This document shows positions 26,717-36,024 of a DNA stretch of 64,000 nt, one piece after another. The notes beneath the pieces were generated by a model that worked only from the letters and a program-made list of their open reading frames with translations, was not told where the DNA came from and searched no databases. Each line of letters opens with the position of its first letter. Position 1 is the first letter of the stretch. The translations under genes and the position numbers were made by a program. Origin of the DNA: JACCQS01 sp963766765 (GTDB lineage: Bacteria > Actinomycetota > Actinomycetes > Mycobacteriales > Geodermatophilaceae); contig CAVYBR010000007.1 of the NCBI GenBank assembly GCA_963766765.1, positions 1 through 64,000 on the forward strand, written 5' to 3'.

Positions 26717-27864
26717 CCGATGACCTCGATCCGGCTGATCCACTTCGTCTGTAGAACGCCGGGTCGGCTGGGCGCGATCAACCGGCAGGGATACCCGTGA
26801 TCACGGGCGAGTTCTTCACCGTTGAGTTTGAGCGCGAGCAGCGTCAGCGGATTGGCGGAGTGTTGCGCGGGTAGGACCGACTCGCCATAGGCGGCCCTGG
26901 TCTGCAACGACACCACTCGCAGCCTCGAGTCGGCCGGTGCGTCGACGGCCGAGAGAAGGTCGGTGATCCGCACACCGGTCCATTCCGCGTTGGTGGACCA
27001 TCCCTCGACGCAGGTGATGGGCAGGGTGCTGGTGTGCTGCGGCAGCGCCCGGAGCTCGTCGAGACTCCAGGTTGCGGTCTTGGACTCGGAGACCACGCTG
27101 AGCTCGAAGCCGGCTCCGATCGCCTCATCGGTGATACCGGCGGCCTCGGCAGTTCGGTTGATGGGGACGCCCTGTGGGCCGGTGCCGCTCGATGGGGAGA
27201 GCACCGCCAGCTTGCTCAACCATGGAATCGACCCACCGGCAACCGACAGAGCGGCCACGCCCGAAGCGATGTAGGCCGAACGAACGACCGTACGACGTGG
27301 AATCCCCGGTTCGGCAACGGCCTTCGTGCGCGGGTCGCCTGGCTCATCAGCCTCTATCGTCCGCGACAGGGCGTTGCGGATGAGCGGCAGCTTCACCGCG
27401 ATATGCAGCAGCAGCGACCCACCGGCGACCAGAGCGACGGCAAAATGCGCGGCACGGAAGTCGAAGGGCCAGAGATAGAGCTTGGCGATGTTCAGGACGC
27501 CGGTGACGAGCTCGAAGATGACCGACGAAACAAGCAGAGCGACCGACAGTCGCTCCAAGGCGTGCACGAGCGAGGTGACCGACGGCCGGACGAACAGCTT
27601 CGGATAGACCGACCACAGCTTGACCAGCAGCAGCGGAATCGCCGCCACGCCGCTGATCACGTGCGCGCCCTGCGTGACACGGTAGCCCCAGGATGGCCGG
27701 GACGGCCAGGGGAACCACACCAGATCCTCGGCAGCGTGTGAGAGCAACCCGGTGACGAAGCAGACCGTGATGGCTATGCCCAAAACGAGCCCGACGCGTG
27801 CGGTGACCGCTGGTGCTCTGCCGCGGCTGGTGAAGGTCTCCTGACGCGGGATCAAGGACGTCAT
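26713..27864 (-). CDS. Membrane-anchored molybdopterin-dependent oxidoreductase (sulfite-oxidase fold)
   Basis: 383 residues. The N-terminal half has four membrane segments of a cytochrome b561-like module with several His (GAHVISGVAAIPLLLVK, HFAVALVAGGSLLLHIAVK). A twin-Arg-like stretch (IPRRTVVRSAYIASGVAALSVAGG) leads to a C-terminal sulfite-oxidase-type Moco domain with the molybdenum-ligand Cys in LPITCVEGWSTNAEWTGVR. Its likely place is the outer face of the cytoplasmic membrane, passing electrons through its own transmembrane part. Substrate unknown. It overlaps the methyltransferase gene upstream and the membrane gene downstream by ATGA. Confidence 0.85.
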   Translation of the reverse strand: MTSLIPRQETFTSRGRAPAVTARVGLVLGIAITVCFVTGLLSHAAEDLVWFPWPSRPSWGYRVTQGAHVISGVAAIPLLLVKLWSVYPKLFVRPSVTSLVHALERLSVALLVSSVIFELVTGVLNIAKLYLWPFDFRAAHFAVALVAGGSLLLHIAVKLPLIRNALSRTIEADEPGDPRTKAVAEPGIPRRTVVRSAYIASGVAALSVAGGSIPWLSKLAVLSPSSGTGPQGVPINRTAEAAGITDEAIGAGFELSVVSESKTATWSLDELRALPQHTSTLPITCVEGWSTNAEWTGVRITDLLSAVDAPADSRLRVVSLQTRAAYGESVLPAQHSANPLTLLALKLNGEELARDHGYPCRLIAPSRPGVLQTKWISRIEVIG

Positions 27865-28526
27865 GGCAGTTGACGGTCCAACAGGGCGACCCAGCGGTCG
27901 CCCCGCTGATCGAGTCCGGCCATGGCGAGTCCGGCCCGCTCGGCCAACTCGGCGATCGAGTCGGCCGCGACCAGGGCCCACGGGAACCAGGAGCTGACCA
28001 TCTCGTCGACCTCGAGGCGGATCATTCGGCAGCTGATGCCGGCGCCTGGCGGATCGACTTCGACGACCGCCCGGCCACCTGGGGCGAGCACGGTCGCGAC
28101 TCGGCGCAACAGTGCGCTGGGATCGCCACCGATGCCGATGTTTCCGTCGGCCAGCAGCACATTCGGCCACCTCCCCTGCCCGGGCACCGAGGCGAACACG
28201 TCCCGACGCAAGGCAGTCGCTCCGCGTTGCCGAGCCATCTCGACGGCTTCGGCGGAGACGTCGATGCCCAGCGCGCTGACCCCTGATTCGGTCAGTGCTG
28301 CGCTGAGCCGACCGGGCCCGCATCCGACATCCAAGGTATTTCGGGTGCAGTGGGCGAGCAGGATGTCGTCGGCCACGCTTGCGGGCTCCAGCCAGCGGTT
28401 CACACCCATTCCCAAGTCCTGGCCGGCGTCATCGACGGCACGGAGCCGACGGCTGGTGAGCGCTCGCGCGTAAACCTCCACCGGGTGGACCCCGCCATGC
28501 TTGGTCGCGTCCGCGTCGCCGCTCAT
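27861..28526 (-). CDS. Class I SAM-dependent methyltransferase
   Basis: 221 residues with Rossmann-fold motif I LDVGCGPGRLSAAL, motif II-like ALGIDVSAEAVEMARQRG and a later PGGRAVVEVDPPG strand. The acceptor is unknown. It sits third in a five-gene operon with a GT2 and a DUF2064 transferase, so the acceptor may be a glycosylated lipid or small molecule; this is inference. ATGA overlaps on both sides indicate tight coupling. Confidence 0.85.
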   Translation of the reverse strand: MSGDADATKHGGVHPVEVYARALTSRRLRAVDDAGQDLGMGVNRWLEPASVADDILLAHCTRNTLDVGCGPGRLSAALTESGVSALGIDVSAEAVEMARQRGATALRRDVFASVPGQGRWPNVLLADGNIGIGGDPSALLRRVATVLAPGGRAVVEVDPPGAGISCRMIRLEVDEMVSSWFPWALVAADSIAELAERAGLAMAGLDQRGDRWVALLDRQLP

Positions 28527-29221
28527 CCGACTCCCTGCGATCTCAGTTCGACCGAGACATGCAGGTCGAGGTGTTCGACGGAAATGGCTTTAGCGTCCTC
28601 AAGGGTGTCCAGATCCCGCAGCCCAGGGACCAGACTGACCCGTGCACCGGTCGCGCGCAGCGCAGCAAGAGTCAGGTCGCCGGTGTCCGGCCGGGACATC
28701 GGTACGTCGGCCAAGGCAGCCGAATGCACGGGATCGGACGTGCCGCACACCCACCAGCCGCCATCCTCGGCAAGGCCGAGAATCGCATCGACTCCTGGCT
28801 GGGACAGAAGTGCTGCGCTCTCCCGGAGTAGGCGCGCAGTCACCTGTGGGGTGTCCATCCCGATCTGCAGCACCCTGGCGGGTAGACCGTCACCGGTCCC
28901 GCCAAGTTGCCCCGCCGCCGCGTGGGCGCTCGCCAGCCGTTGCCCGAGGTCGCCACCGGCTTGGCCGATCACCTGCCACTGGCAGATCTCGCGGGTAAGG
29001 TCCGCGGTGTCCACGACGCCGGAGTCGGCGAGGTCTCCAGCGAGTGCAAGGACCCGAGAGCTGAACACCTGCGCGGTGACCTGCAGCGTGTCCAGGAGGG
29101 CTGCCGCGGCCACCTCGGCCGCGCCGACGTCGCCGAGATCGGCAGCCAAGCGAGTCTTGACCGCCCCGGGCCACGGAGCCTTGGCGACGACGAGCACGGT
29201 GACTGCAAGGTCGTCGCTCAC
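28523..29221 (-). CDS. DUF2064 / TIGR04282-type glycosyltransferase-like protein
   Basis: 232 residues with a nucleotide-diphospho-sugar transferase fold: AKAPWPGAVKTRLAADLG at the N-terminus (NTP-binding KTRL motif), QIGMDTPQVTARLL (metal-binding D) and LAEDGGWWVCG. The family includes proteins annotated for arsenosugar synthesis as well as many of unknown role. Pairing with a GT2 and a methyltransferase is common in actinobacteria. ATGA overlaps couple it to both neighbours. Confidence 0.84.
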   Translation of the reverse strand: MSDDLAVTVLVVAKAPWPGAVKTRLAADLGDVGAAEVAAAALLDTLQVTAQVFSSRVLALAGDLADSGVVDTADLTREICQWQVIGQAGGDLGQRLASAHAAAGQLGGTGDGLPARVLQIGMDTPQVTARLLRESAALLSQPGVDAILGLAEDGGWWVCGTSDPVHSAALADVPMSRPDTGDLTLAALRATGARVSLVPGLRDLDTLEDAKAISVEHLDLHVSVELRSQGVG

Positions 29222-29901
29222 GGCATCGCCGCCGCGAAGTCACGCAACGCGCGAGCCGTGCCAACCAGCGAACCGGTCACCTTCGAACGCCCGGCCGAGC
29301 GCGGCGCGTAGGTCACGTCGACCTCGCGTACGCGCCAGTCCGCTGCAGCCGCCCGGACCAACAACTCGATCGGGTAGCCGAAACGGCGGTTCTCGACACC
29401 GAGATCGAGCAGGGGGATCCGCCGGGTCACTCGGACCGACCCGAGATCATGCACCGGAATCGCGGTTCGCCGCCGGAGCCGCGCTGCGAGGAGCGCGTTC
29501 CCGGCCCGAGCATGCCAGGGCCAGGCGCCCCTACCGGTCGGCCTGCGTCGTCCCACCACCAGATCGAGCTCGTCGCCGTACAGCAGTTCGACCATCGCGG
29601 GGAGCTCACCGGGATCGACGGAGCCATCCGAATCAAGGAAGCAGACGACCTCGGTTCGGGCCGCCAGCAAACCGGCGTGGACGGCCGCCCCGTATCCGAG
29701 CACGTCCTCGTAGACGACGTGTGCGCCGAGGCTCCTGGCGACCGACGTGGTGTCGTCCGATGATGCGTTGTCGACGACGATGACCTGGTACCCGTTCGGA
29801 ATGCGTCCGAGCACGCCGGGCAGCGAATCGGCCTCGTCCCGCGCTGGAAGGATGACCGTCACGTCCCGGGGCGATCGCGCATACCCCCGCTGATCGACCA
29901 T
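29218..29901 (-). CDS. Family 2 glycosyltransferase, first gene of coupled operon
   Basis: 227 residues from MVDQRGYARSP at 29901; an upstream Met in frame is less likely. GT-A fold: VTVILPARDEADSLPGVL, VIVVDNASSDDT, CFLDSDGSVDPGEL (DxD-like) and a distal RRFGYPIELLVRAA. No membrane helix, unlike dolichol-phosphate mannosyltransferases, although the catalytic domain resembles DPM1/GtrB. It leads the five-gene minus-strand operon and is divergent from the membrane protein at 30076. Confidence 0.86.
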   Translation of the reverse strand: MVDQRGYARSPRDVTVILPARDEADSLPGVLGRIPNGYQVIVVDNASSDDTTSVARSLGAHVVYEDVLGYGAAVHAGLLAARTEVVCFLDSDGSVDPGELPAMVELLYGDELDLVVGRRRPTGRGAWPWHARAGNALLAARLRRRTAIPVHDLGSVRVTRRIPLLDLGVENRRFGYPIELLVRAAAADWRVREVDVTYAPRSAGRSKVTGSLVGTARALRDFAAAMP

Positions 29902-30075
29902 GAATCCGACACTAAGCGGGAACTGGCATCCACCCTGCGTCACCGCGCATTACCAATCTGTGACGTCTCCATTTTGCATAACTTTGGGCGGCGAGGGCTA
30001 GCTGATTCTGTGACCATTCACTGATCGTTTGGTCCGAGCGCTGCCCTGGCAATTGTCGGTGCCTAGGCTCGGGTC

Positions 30076-31467
30076 ATGCCTGCGCTGAAACAACGACCGC
30101 AGGTCCGCCGCTGGCCGGTGCGCGTCGAGCTGAGTGCCCTCGCGCTCGGCGCCCTCCTCGTCTGGGCAGCCTTCAGCGCCGAGAAGTGGTGGGGGGACGT
30201 ACACGCCCGATTTCCGCCGCTGAGCGCCGTACCGGACTCGGACTATGGTCCCAGCCTGCTCATCGCGGGCGCCGTCGCCGCAGCCACGATTGCGTACGGT
30301 CCGCGGCTCGCCGCTGTTCTTCCCTGGCGCCGCCTGCTCGTGGTGACCTGGGCGACCGGACTCGTCTGGGGGCTGAGCCTGGCCCTGGTCCGCGGGTGGC
30401 AGGGCGGAATCGTCGAGCCGTTGACCAATCCGGCGGAGTATCTCGCCGACGTCGACCGCGCGGGCAACATGGGCCCGCTGCTGTCCCAGTTCGCCGAGCA
30501 CATCGTCTACTCCGACCCGCAGCACTGGACCACACAGGTCGCCGGGCACCCTCCGCTGTCGTTCCTGTTCTATGTCGGGCTGGATCGAATCGGACTGGGT
30601 GGACCCGCCTGGGGCGCAGTCCTGACCACACTCATCGGAACGACCGCGATCGTCGCCGTACTGGTGACCCTGCGGGCCCTCGGCGATCAGCGCAGCGCGC
30701 GCCGGGCCGCACCGTTCCTGGCCCTCACCCCCGCCGTGATCTGGATGGTGGTGTCTGCCGACGGGATCTTCATGGCGCTCAGTGCCTGGTCGATCGCCCT
30801 CGGCGCCCTGTCCGTCAATTGGGCCGGGCGTAAGGGTGAAATGCACGTCGACTCGGCGACGGCCGCACATCGGCTACGTCCGCGCGGACTCCTGTTGGCA
30901 CTCGGCGCCGGAATCGGCTTAGGCGCAACACTCTTCATGTCCTACGGGCTGGTGCTCCTGCTACCAGTTGCTGCAGGAGTCCTTCTTCTGCGTCGCTCCT
31001 GGTGGCCGGTCATACCGACGGCCATCGGGGCGTTGACGGTCGCGCTGGCATTTGCGGCGGCTGGATTCTGGTGGTTCGACGGCCAGTCGGCGGTGGTAGT
31101 GCGCTACTACGAGGGGATCGGCGCACGTCGGCCGTATTCGTACTGGATCTGGGCCAACATCGCTGTGCTTGCGATCGCGGTCGGCCCAGCCGTGGTCGCC
31201 GGCCTCGGCGTGGCGATCTCACGCGTACGGCGGGTCGGGATGCGGTTTCCTCCGGCGTACGGGCTCGCCGCGGCCGCACTGGTGGGCGTCGTGATCGCGA
31301 CGCTCAGCGGACTATCCAAGTCTGAGGTGGAGCGCATCTGGCTTCCGTTCATGATCTGGATCATTCCGCTGGCCGCGGCCCTCGCGCCCCGCCGGCAACG
31401 CTGGTGGCTGGCTGCGCAGGTGCTGACCGCCGGGTCGGTCGCAGTGCTGTTGGACACCTCGTGGTGA
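30076..31467 (+). CDS. Polytopic membrane protein, possible polyprenyl-phosphate-dependent glycosyltransferase
   Basis: 463 residues, about 11 hydrophobic segments, with a periplasmic loop after the first helices containing FAEHIVYSDPQHWTTQVAGHPPLSFLFYVGLDRIG. The topology and the HPPL-type motif resemble GT-C (mannosyltransferase/PMT-like) proteins, but no diagnostic motif settles this. It overlaps the response-regulator gene by GTGA, so it is expressed with the two-component system. It lies divergent from the GT2 operon, which supports a glycan role. Confidence 0.6.
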   Translation: MPALKQRPQVRRWPVRVELSALALGALLVWAAFSAEKWWGDVHARFPPLSAVPDSDYGPSLLIAGAVAAATIAYGPRLAAVLPWRRLLVVTWATGLVWGLSLALVRGWQGGIVEPLTNPAEYLADVDRAGNMGPLLSQFAEHIVYSDPQHWTTQVAGHPPLSFLFYVGLDRIGLGGPAWGAVLTTLIGTTAIVAVLVTLRALGDQRSARRAAPFLALTPAVIWMVVSADGIFMALSAWSIALGALSVNWAGRKGEMHVDSATAAHRLRPRGLLLALGAGIGLGATLFMSYGLVLLLPVAAGVLLLRRSWWPVIPTAIGALTVALAFAAAGFWWFDGQSAVVVRYYEGIGARRPYSYWIWANIAVLAIAVGPAVVAGLGVAISRVRRVGMRFPPAYGLAAAALVGVVIATLSGLSKSEVERIWLPFMIWIIPLAAALAPRRQRWWLAAQVLTAGSVAVLLDTSW

Positions 31468-32171
31468 GCGCTACGGGACAGAGAGCACGGCGGATCCTCG
31501 TCGTCGAGGACGACGCGACTGTTCGGGACGTCGTTCAGCGATATCTGGAACGCGACGGACATCAGGTCACCGCATTCGACCGCGGATCCGACGCCCTGGC
31601 CGCGGCAGCGACACTCAACCCGGACCTGATCATCCTGGACCTGATGCTCCCTGACATGAGCGGCATCGACGTCTGTCGCGAGCTTCGCCGGACCAGTCCG
31701 GTGCCGATCATCATGGTCACCGCGCTGGGCGAGGAGGCTGATCGCGTTCTCGGTCTCGAGGTGGGCGCCGACGACTACGTCACCAAACCGTTCAGTCCGC
31801 GCGAACTCGCGCTGCGCGTTGCATCGGTAATGCGCCGCGCATCCTCGTCAGTCACACCGGGGCCACTGGTCACAGATGGCGATCTGGTGGTTGACGGCCC
31901 GGCACGTACGGCCACCTTGCGCGGCCAATCCGTTCCGCTCACAGCGCGCGAACTCGATCTTCTCGGATTTCTGATGACGCATCCGGGCCAGGCGTTCACT
32001 CGCGAGCAACTGCTCGACCAGGTCTGGGGTTGGTCCTTCGGAGATCACTCGACGGTTACCGTTCATATCAAGCGGCTCCGTCGCAAGGTGGAGGACGACC
32101 CGGTCCGCCCGACTCGCATCACGACAGTCTGGGGCACCGGCTACCGCTATGACCGAGAGGCCAGAACATGA
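31464..32171 (+). CDS. OmpR/PhoB-family response regulator
   Basis: 235 residues. Receiver domain: ILVVEDDATVRD acidic pair, phospho-acceptor Asp in LIILDLMLPDMSG, K in YVTKPFSP. C-terminal winged helix: LTARELDLLGFLMTHPGQAFTREQLLDQVWGW and RRKVEDDP. GTG start at 31464 overlaps the upstream membrane-protein stop; ATGA overlap with the kinase. Targets unknown. Confidence 0.92.
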   Translation: MSATGQRARRILVVEDDATVRDVVQRYLERDGHQVTAFDRGSDALAAAATLNPDLIILDLMLPDMSGIDVCRELRRTSPVPIIMVTALGEEADRVLGLEVGADDYVTKPFSPRELALRVASVMRRASSSVTPGPLVTDGDLVVDGPARTATLRGQSVPLTARELDLLGFLMTHPGQAFTREQLLDQVWGWSFGDHSTVTVHIKRLRRKVEDDPVRPTRITTVWGTGYRYDREART

Positions 32172-33196
32172 CTGAGCTACGCGACATCGCCCTGCTGGTG
32201 TTGGCCTGCACGATTCCGGTTGCCGCTCTGGCCGTGTGGGGCATGCGACGGCTGACGATGCGGACGATCACCGTCAACGTCGTTGTGCTCACCCTGGTGC
32301 CGGTTGCGGTGATCATGGCCGGCGTCCTGGGCACGAGCGGTTTCATGTTCACCACCGAGCTCGGGCACACCCTGACTGTGTGCGCCGTGGCCGCCGTCGT
32401 GACCGTGCCCACCGCTGTGTTGCTCGGTCGTCGATTGGCCGCAGCCACGATCTGGGAACGCGAGGCTCACCAGCGGGAACGCTCCGTCGAGGCATCTCGG
32501 CGCGAACTCGTGGCCTGGATCAGCCACGACCTGCGCACCCCCCTGGCCGGCGTGCGGGCGATGAGTGAGGCGCTGGAGGACGGACTGGTCAGCGGTCCCG
32601 GTGCGGCCTCCGCCTACGCGGGACGGATCCGCCGAGAGACCGAGCGGCTGTCGATCATGGTCGAGGATCTCTTCGAGCTCTCCCGAGTCACCGCCGGTGC
32701 ACTGGACCTCACTCTGGAGGCCGTGGCCGTGGACGAGGTGGTCGATGAGGTCGTGCTCGGAGCCCGCGGCCCGGCCGAACTGCGCGGAGTCAGGCTGGAG
32801 AGCCGTCCCGCCGCGATGCCTGCCTTCGCGCGGGCCAGCGACCAGGAGCTTGCCCGAGTCGTACGCAATCTCGTCGCCAACGCCGTACGACACACACCCG
32901 CCGACGGCACAGTCGTGGTGGCGACCGGGCAGGAAGGTGGAGAGGTCTACCTTCGAGTCGACGATCGGTGTGGCGGGATCCCGGACACTGACCTGTCGCG
33001 GGTCTTTGACGTGGCATTCCGGGGCACGGACCCCGCGCGCTCGACGACAGGTCGCGCTGGGGAACCGGCCGGTGCCGGGCTCGGGCTCGCGATCGCCCGC
33101 TCGCTGGTCGAGGCCCAGAGCGGTCGCATCGGTGTGGTCAATCAGGACGGCGGATGCCGATTCGAGGTCCGCCTGCCAGCCGCGCAGATCGTTTGA
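32168..33196 (+). CDS. Sensor histidine kinase
   Basis: 342 residues. Two to three N-terminal membrane helices (IALLVLACTIPVAALAVWG, NVVVLTLVPVAVIMAGVLG, TVCAVAAVVTVPTAVLLG), little extracytoplasmic domain, then the HisKA box AWISHDLRTPLAG, N-box NLVANAVRHTP, G1 RVDDRCGGIP and G2 GAGLGLAIA. It phosphorylates the regulator encoded just upstream. The small sensor region suggests a membrane-intrinsic signal. Confidence 0.92.
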   Translation: MTELRDIALLVLACTIPVAALAVWGMRRLTMRTITVNVVVLTLVPVAVIMAGVLGTSGFMFTTELGHTLTVCAVAAVVTVPTAVLLGRRLAAATIWEREAHQRERSVEASRRELVAWISHDLRTPLAGVRAMSEALEDGLVSGPGAASAYAGRIRRETERLSIMVEDLFELSRVTAGALDLTLEAVAVDEVVDEVVLGARGPAELRGVRLESRPAAMPAFARASDQELARVVRNLVANAVRHTPADGTVVVATGQEGGEVYLRVDDRCGGIPDTDLSRVFDVAFRGTDPARSTTGRAGEPAGAGLGLAIARSLVEAQSGRIGVVNQDGGCRFEVRLPAAQIV

Positions 33197-33210
33197 GCGG
33201 CAGACCGGAA

Positions 33211-34286
33211 TCACGCACCGCGCAGTGGGGCGTGCGCGAAGGCGGCGATACCGTCCTGCGGGGCGATGGCGGCAGTGAAGCCCAATTCGCGGCCCGCCCG
33301 CTCGGGGGAGGCCACCACGTGCCGAACATCGGCGGCGCGGTAGTCCCCGGTGATCACCGGCTCGGCACCACCCTTGGCCGTCGCCAGTATTCGGCCATTT
33401 CCCCGATGGTGATGGGCTGGCCCGAGCACACGTTGTACGGACGTAGCGCACCTTCGTGGACCACCGACTCGATGCCCTCGATCGCGCGAAGGTTGGCTCT
33501 GGCGATGTCCTCCACGTGAATGAAGTCCCTCGTCTGGCCCCCATCCTCGAAAACCTCAGGCGCCTGCCCCCGCTCCAGCGCCGAGCGGAAGATGGCCGCG
33601 ACGCCGGCATAGGGGGTGTCTCGTGGCATCCGCGGCCCGTACACGTTGTGATAGCGCAGGGCGAGAACCCGACCACCAGTCTGCAGTGCCCAGGATGCAC
33701 CCAGATGCTCCTGGGCGACCTTCGTGGCCGCGTAGATGCTGCGCGGGGCAAAGGGAACGTCCTCGGACACGGTCGCCCAGGAAAGTGCCTGTCCGCAGTA
33801 CGGGCAGCCCGGTTCGAAGTATCCGGCGTCGAGGTCGAAAGTCGTACGGGGAATCGGTTCGACCAGACCGTGCTCGGTGCAGCGGTAGGCACCCTCGCCG
33901 TACACGACCATCGAGCTGGCCAGCACGAGTCGGGACAGACCGGCCGCGTGCATGGCTGCCAAAAGCACCGCAGTGCCAAAGTCGTTATGCGTGACGTACT
34001 CCGGCAGGTCCGCGGCGTCGACGCCGTTGCCCACCATCGCTGCCTGGTGGCAGACGACATCCACGCCACCCAGAAGAGCGGTGACTCCATCGGCATCGCG
34101 AACGTCGACGCGGTGAATCCGAAATTGAGCCGGCTGCTGCTCTGGAACCGGCGGAACCCCTGGAGTCGTGCCGTGCGCCGCGGGCAGGTAGTTGTCGAGC
34201 CCGATCACCTCGTGGCCGGCCGCGATCGCCACCTCGGCGATGTGCGAGCCGATGAAACCAGCAGCACCAGTGAGGAGAATCCTCAC
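33211..34286 (-). CDS. NAD-dependent epimerase/dehydratase (extended SDR), one frameshift
   Basis: N-terminal Rossmann motif TGAAGFIGSHI, catalytic region SSMVVYGEG and Y-x-x-x-K in YAATKVAQEHL; the sugar-nucleotide side shows YHNVYGPRMPRDTPYAGV. An unusual Cys pair insertion (EPGCPYCGQAL) lies between the strand motifs. Near 33385 (after GEMAEYW) the frame must shift by one base to reach VITGDYRAADVRHVVASPERAGRELGF and the stop at 33211. It probably acts on an NDP-sugar. It overlaps the amidohydrolase gene by ATGA. Confidence 0.85.
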
Positions 34287-35680
34287 TCGTCATCCTTCGC
34301 GAGACCGGTGCTTTCCTCACCCACACCTGCAGTTGAGCTGCCTGACGATGCGCCTGACGAAACGTCGCGCGGCGTGCTCGTGCGGCGATTACCTTTCGCT
34401 ACCGTTCGTGGTGCGACCGACATGACTTGGAACGGTTGAGCGCTGTGCCTCAGTTCGCCAGCGACGAAGGTTGCCGCGCATCGCCCGGCCCCTTCAGCCA
34501 AGACCGCCGCATAAGGGTCGTTGCCATGGACGTCAATCACCGTGAAATCCGCACGCGAGCTGACCGCGATATTCCCAACATCCTTGCGTCCCAGCGCCCT
34601 TGCGCCACCTATGGTCATCGCCTCGACGATCCACCGATCCAACTCGTGCTCCGGCGAGCCTTGTGCCAGGGCCAGCCGTCGTAGGGCTTGCGCTTCTTCT
34701 AGGAGGTCGAGCGACGGCGACGAGCTGAGTGAGTCCGTCCCGAGACCAACCAGGTTGCCCTCGGCACGATAGTCCGCGACTGGCGCCTGGCCGCAGTCCA
34801 ACCGCTCATTGGACCGGGGACACAGTGCCACTACCGACCGCCGTCGCCGAAGCAAGTCCCGGTCTTCTGGACCGGCGTGAACGCCGTGGGCGACATGGGC
34901 ATCGGGTCCGAGCAGGCCGACACTGTCCAGTTCAGCGAGAGGCGTGCGACCCGATCCGCGGTGAAGCAATACCAGCTCTAGCCCCCCGCTGATCGCCCAG
35001 TCCGCGAACATGCCGGTCCCCGCAGCGACGAAAGCGACCTCAGAGGATTGCTCGGCCCCGTGCGTTTGCAGTCGCAGTCCGTGCTCGCGGGCGATGGTAC
35101 CCAGCTCGACGAGCACTGAGGTGTCCACGGTGTACGGCGAATGCGGGCTGATCCCGATCCCGCACGCAGGCGCGGCGGCGAGTGTGGCCAGGAACTGCGA
35201 GCGGACCTCTGCCCAACGTGGTTCGTCGGCGAGGACGACCTCGAGGTACGAGATCCCCGGCAGGTTCGCGTCGTACTGGGCGCTCAGGGCCGAGGCGCCG
35301 GTTACCACGTCGGCTGCCGCTGTGGTGCCGGTGGCCAGCATTGCGGCGATGCCCTCCTCGGCAGATCTGAGCCACTGCTGGGGTGTCGTGTCCGCGATGA
35401 TCGCTGGCATGTCCCGGATCCACTCAGGAAATGGCTTTCCATTGCCGTAGAGGTGTGCGGCATGGCCGTAGTTCAGGTGCGTGTGCGCATTGATCAATCC
35501 CGGCATCAAGACGCCGTCCCAATGTGCGTGCCTCGCGCCGGAAAAGGTCCTGAGGAGGTCGGCGCGGGTGCCCACCGCCGTGATCCGCCCATCGCGGCTT
35601 GCCAGCGCGCCGTCCCGGATCGGCGGCGAAGTGATCGGAAGCAGGACGTCGGCCGAGTGCACGGTGATCGGCGAAATCAC
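34283..35680 (-). CDS. Amidohydrolase (cytosine deaminase / TRZ-ATZ subfamily)
   Basis: 465 residues. Metal-dependent hydrolase barrel: LMPGLINAHTHLNYGH (HxH), LQTHGAEQ (third His), HVAHGVHAGPED, LCPRSNERLDCGQAPV, and GLGTDSLSSSPSLDLL with the catalytic Asp. The last 60 residues are a Ser/Thr-rich tail beyond the barrel. The subfamily deaminates nucleobase- or aminofutalosine-like substrates; the exact substrate is undecided. It is coupled to the epimerase gene by ATGA. Confidence 0.82.
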   Translation of the reverse strand: MISPITVHSADVLLPITSPPIRDGALASRDGRITAVGTRADLLRTFSGARHAHWDGVLMPGLINAHTHLNYGHAAHLYGNGKPFPEWIRDMPAIIADTTPQQWLRSAEEGIAAMLATGTTAAADVVTGASALSAQYDANLPGISYLEVVLADEPRWAEVRSQFLATLAAAPACGIGISPHSPYTVDTSVLVELGTIAREHGLRLQTHGAEQSSEVAFVAAGTGMFADWAISGGLELVLLHRGSGRTPLAELDSVGLLGPDAHVAHGVHAGPEDRDLLRRRRSVVALCPRSNERLDCGQAPVADYRAEGNLVGLGTDSLSSSPSLDLLEEAQALRRLALAQGSPEHELDRWIVEAMTIGGARALGRKDVGNIAVSSRADFTVIDVHGNDPYAAVLAEGAGRCAATFVAGELRHSAQPFQVMSVAPRTVAKGNRRTSTPRDVSSGASSGSSTAGVGEESTGLAKDDE

Positions 35681-36024
35681 GACCTGACCCTATCCCGGTC
35701 GGGGAGCCGACCCACGGCGCACGTCTCCCTGCTCCGGCACGGCTTGCCGAGGGCCGCAGCGCGCCGGATCAATATGCTTTTCCCGTTGTAAGCGGTGAGG
35801 TTGGCCGCACGTTCGTAGTCGACGCCTGAAAGCAGACCGCGCCTAGCCGCGTTACGATCCGATCCACACCACAGTGGACGTCCGTCGAACCAACCCCCAC
35901 GCTACCCATTGGGGGCGCTACACCTCCCAGCCATCATCCAACGGCTGCGGCAGACGGCCGCCTCCGCCCGAGGAGGGCAGGAGGCCCTTCGTCGCTGCAG
36001 GTGACTGTGCTGCAGTGCCCCTGA
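35681..36024. other. Intergenic region, no gene seen
   Basis: About 340 bp between the amidohydrolase start and the Nramp remnant. It should hold the promoter of the epimerase/amidohydrolase pair. No convincing RNA or coding frame. Confidence 0.4.

Noticed and set aside
30076..31467. Assignment as a specific arabinosyl- or mannosyltransferase
   Set aside because: Topology is compatible with GT-C enzymes but no diagnostic catalytic motif is certain, so only a general membrane-protein call is made.
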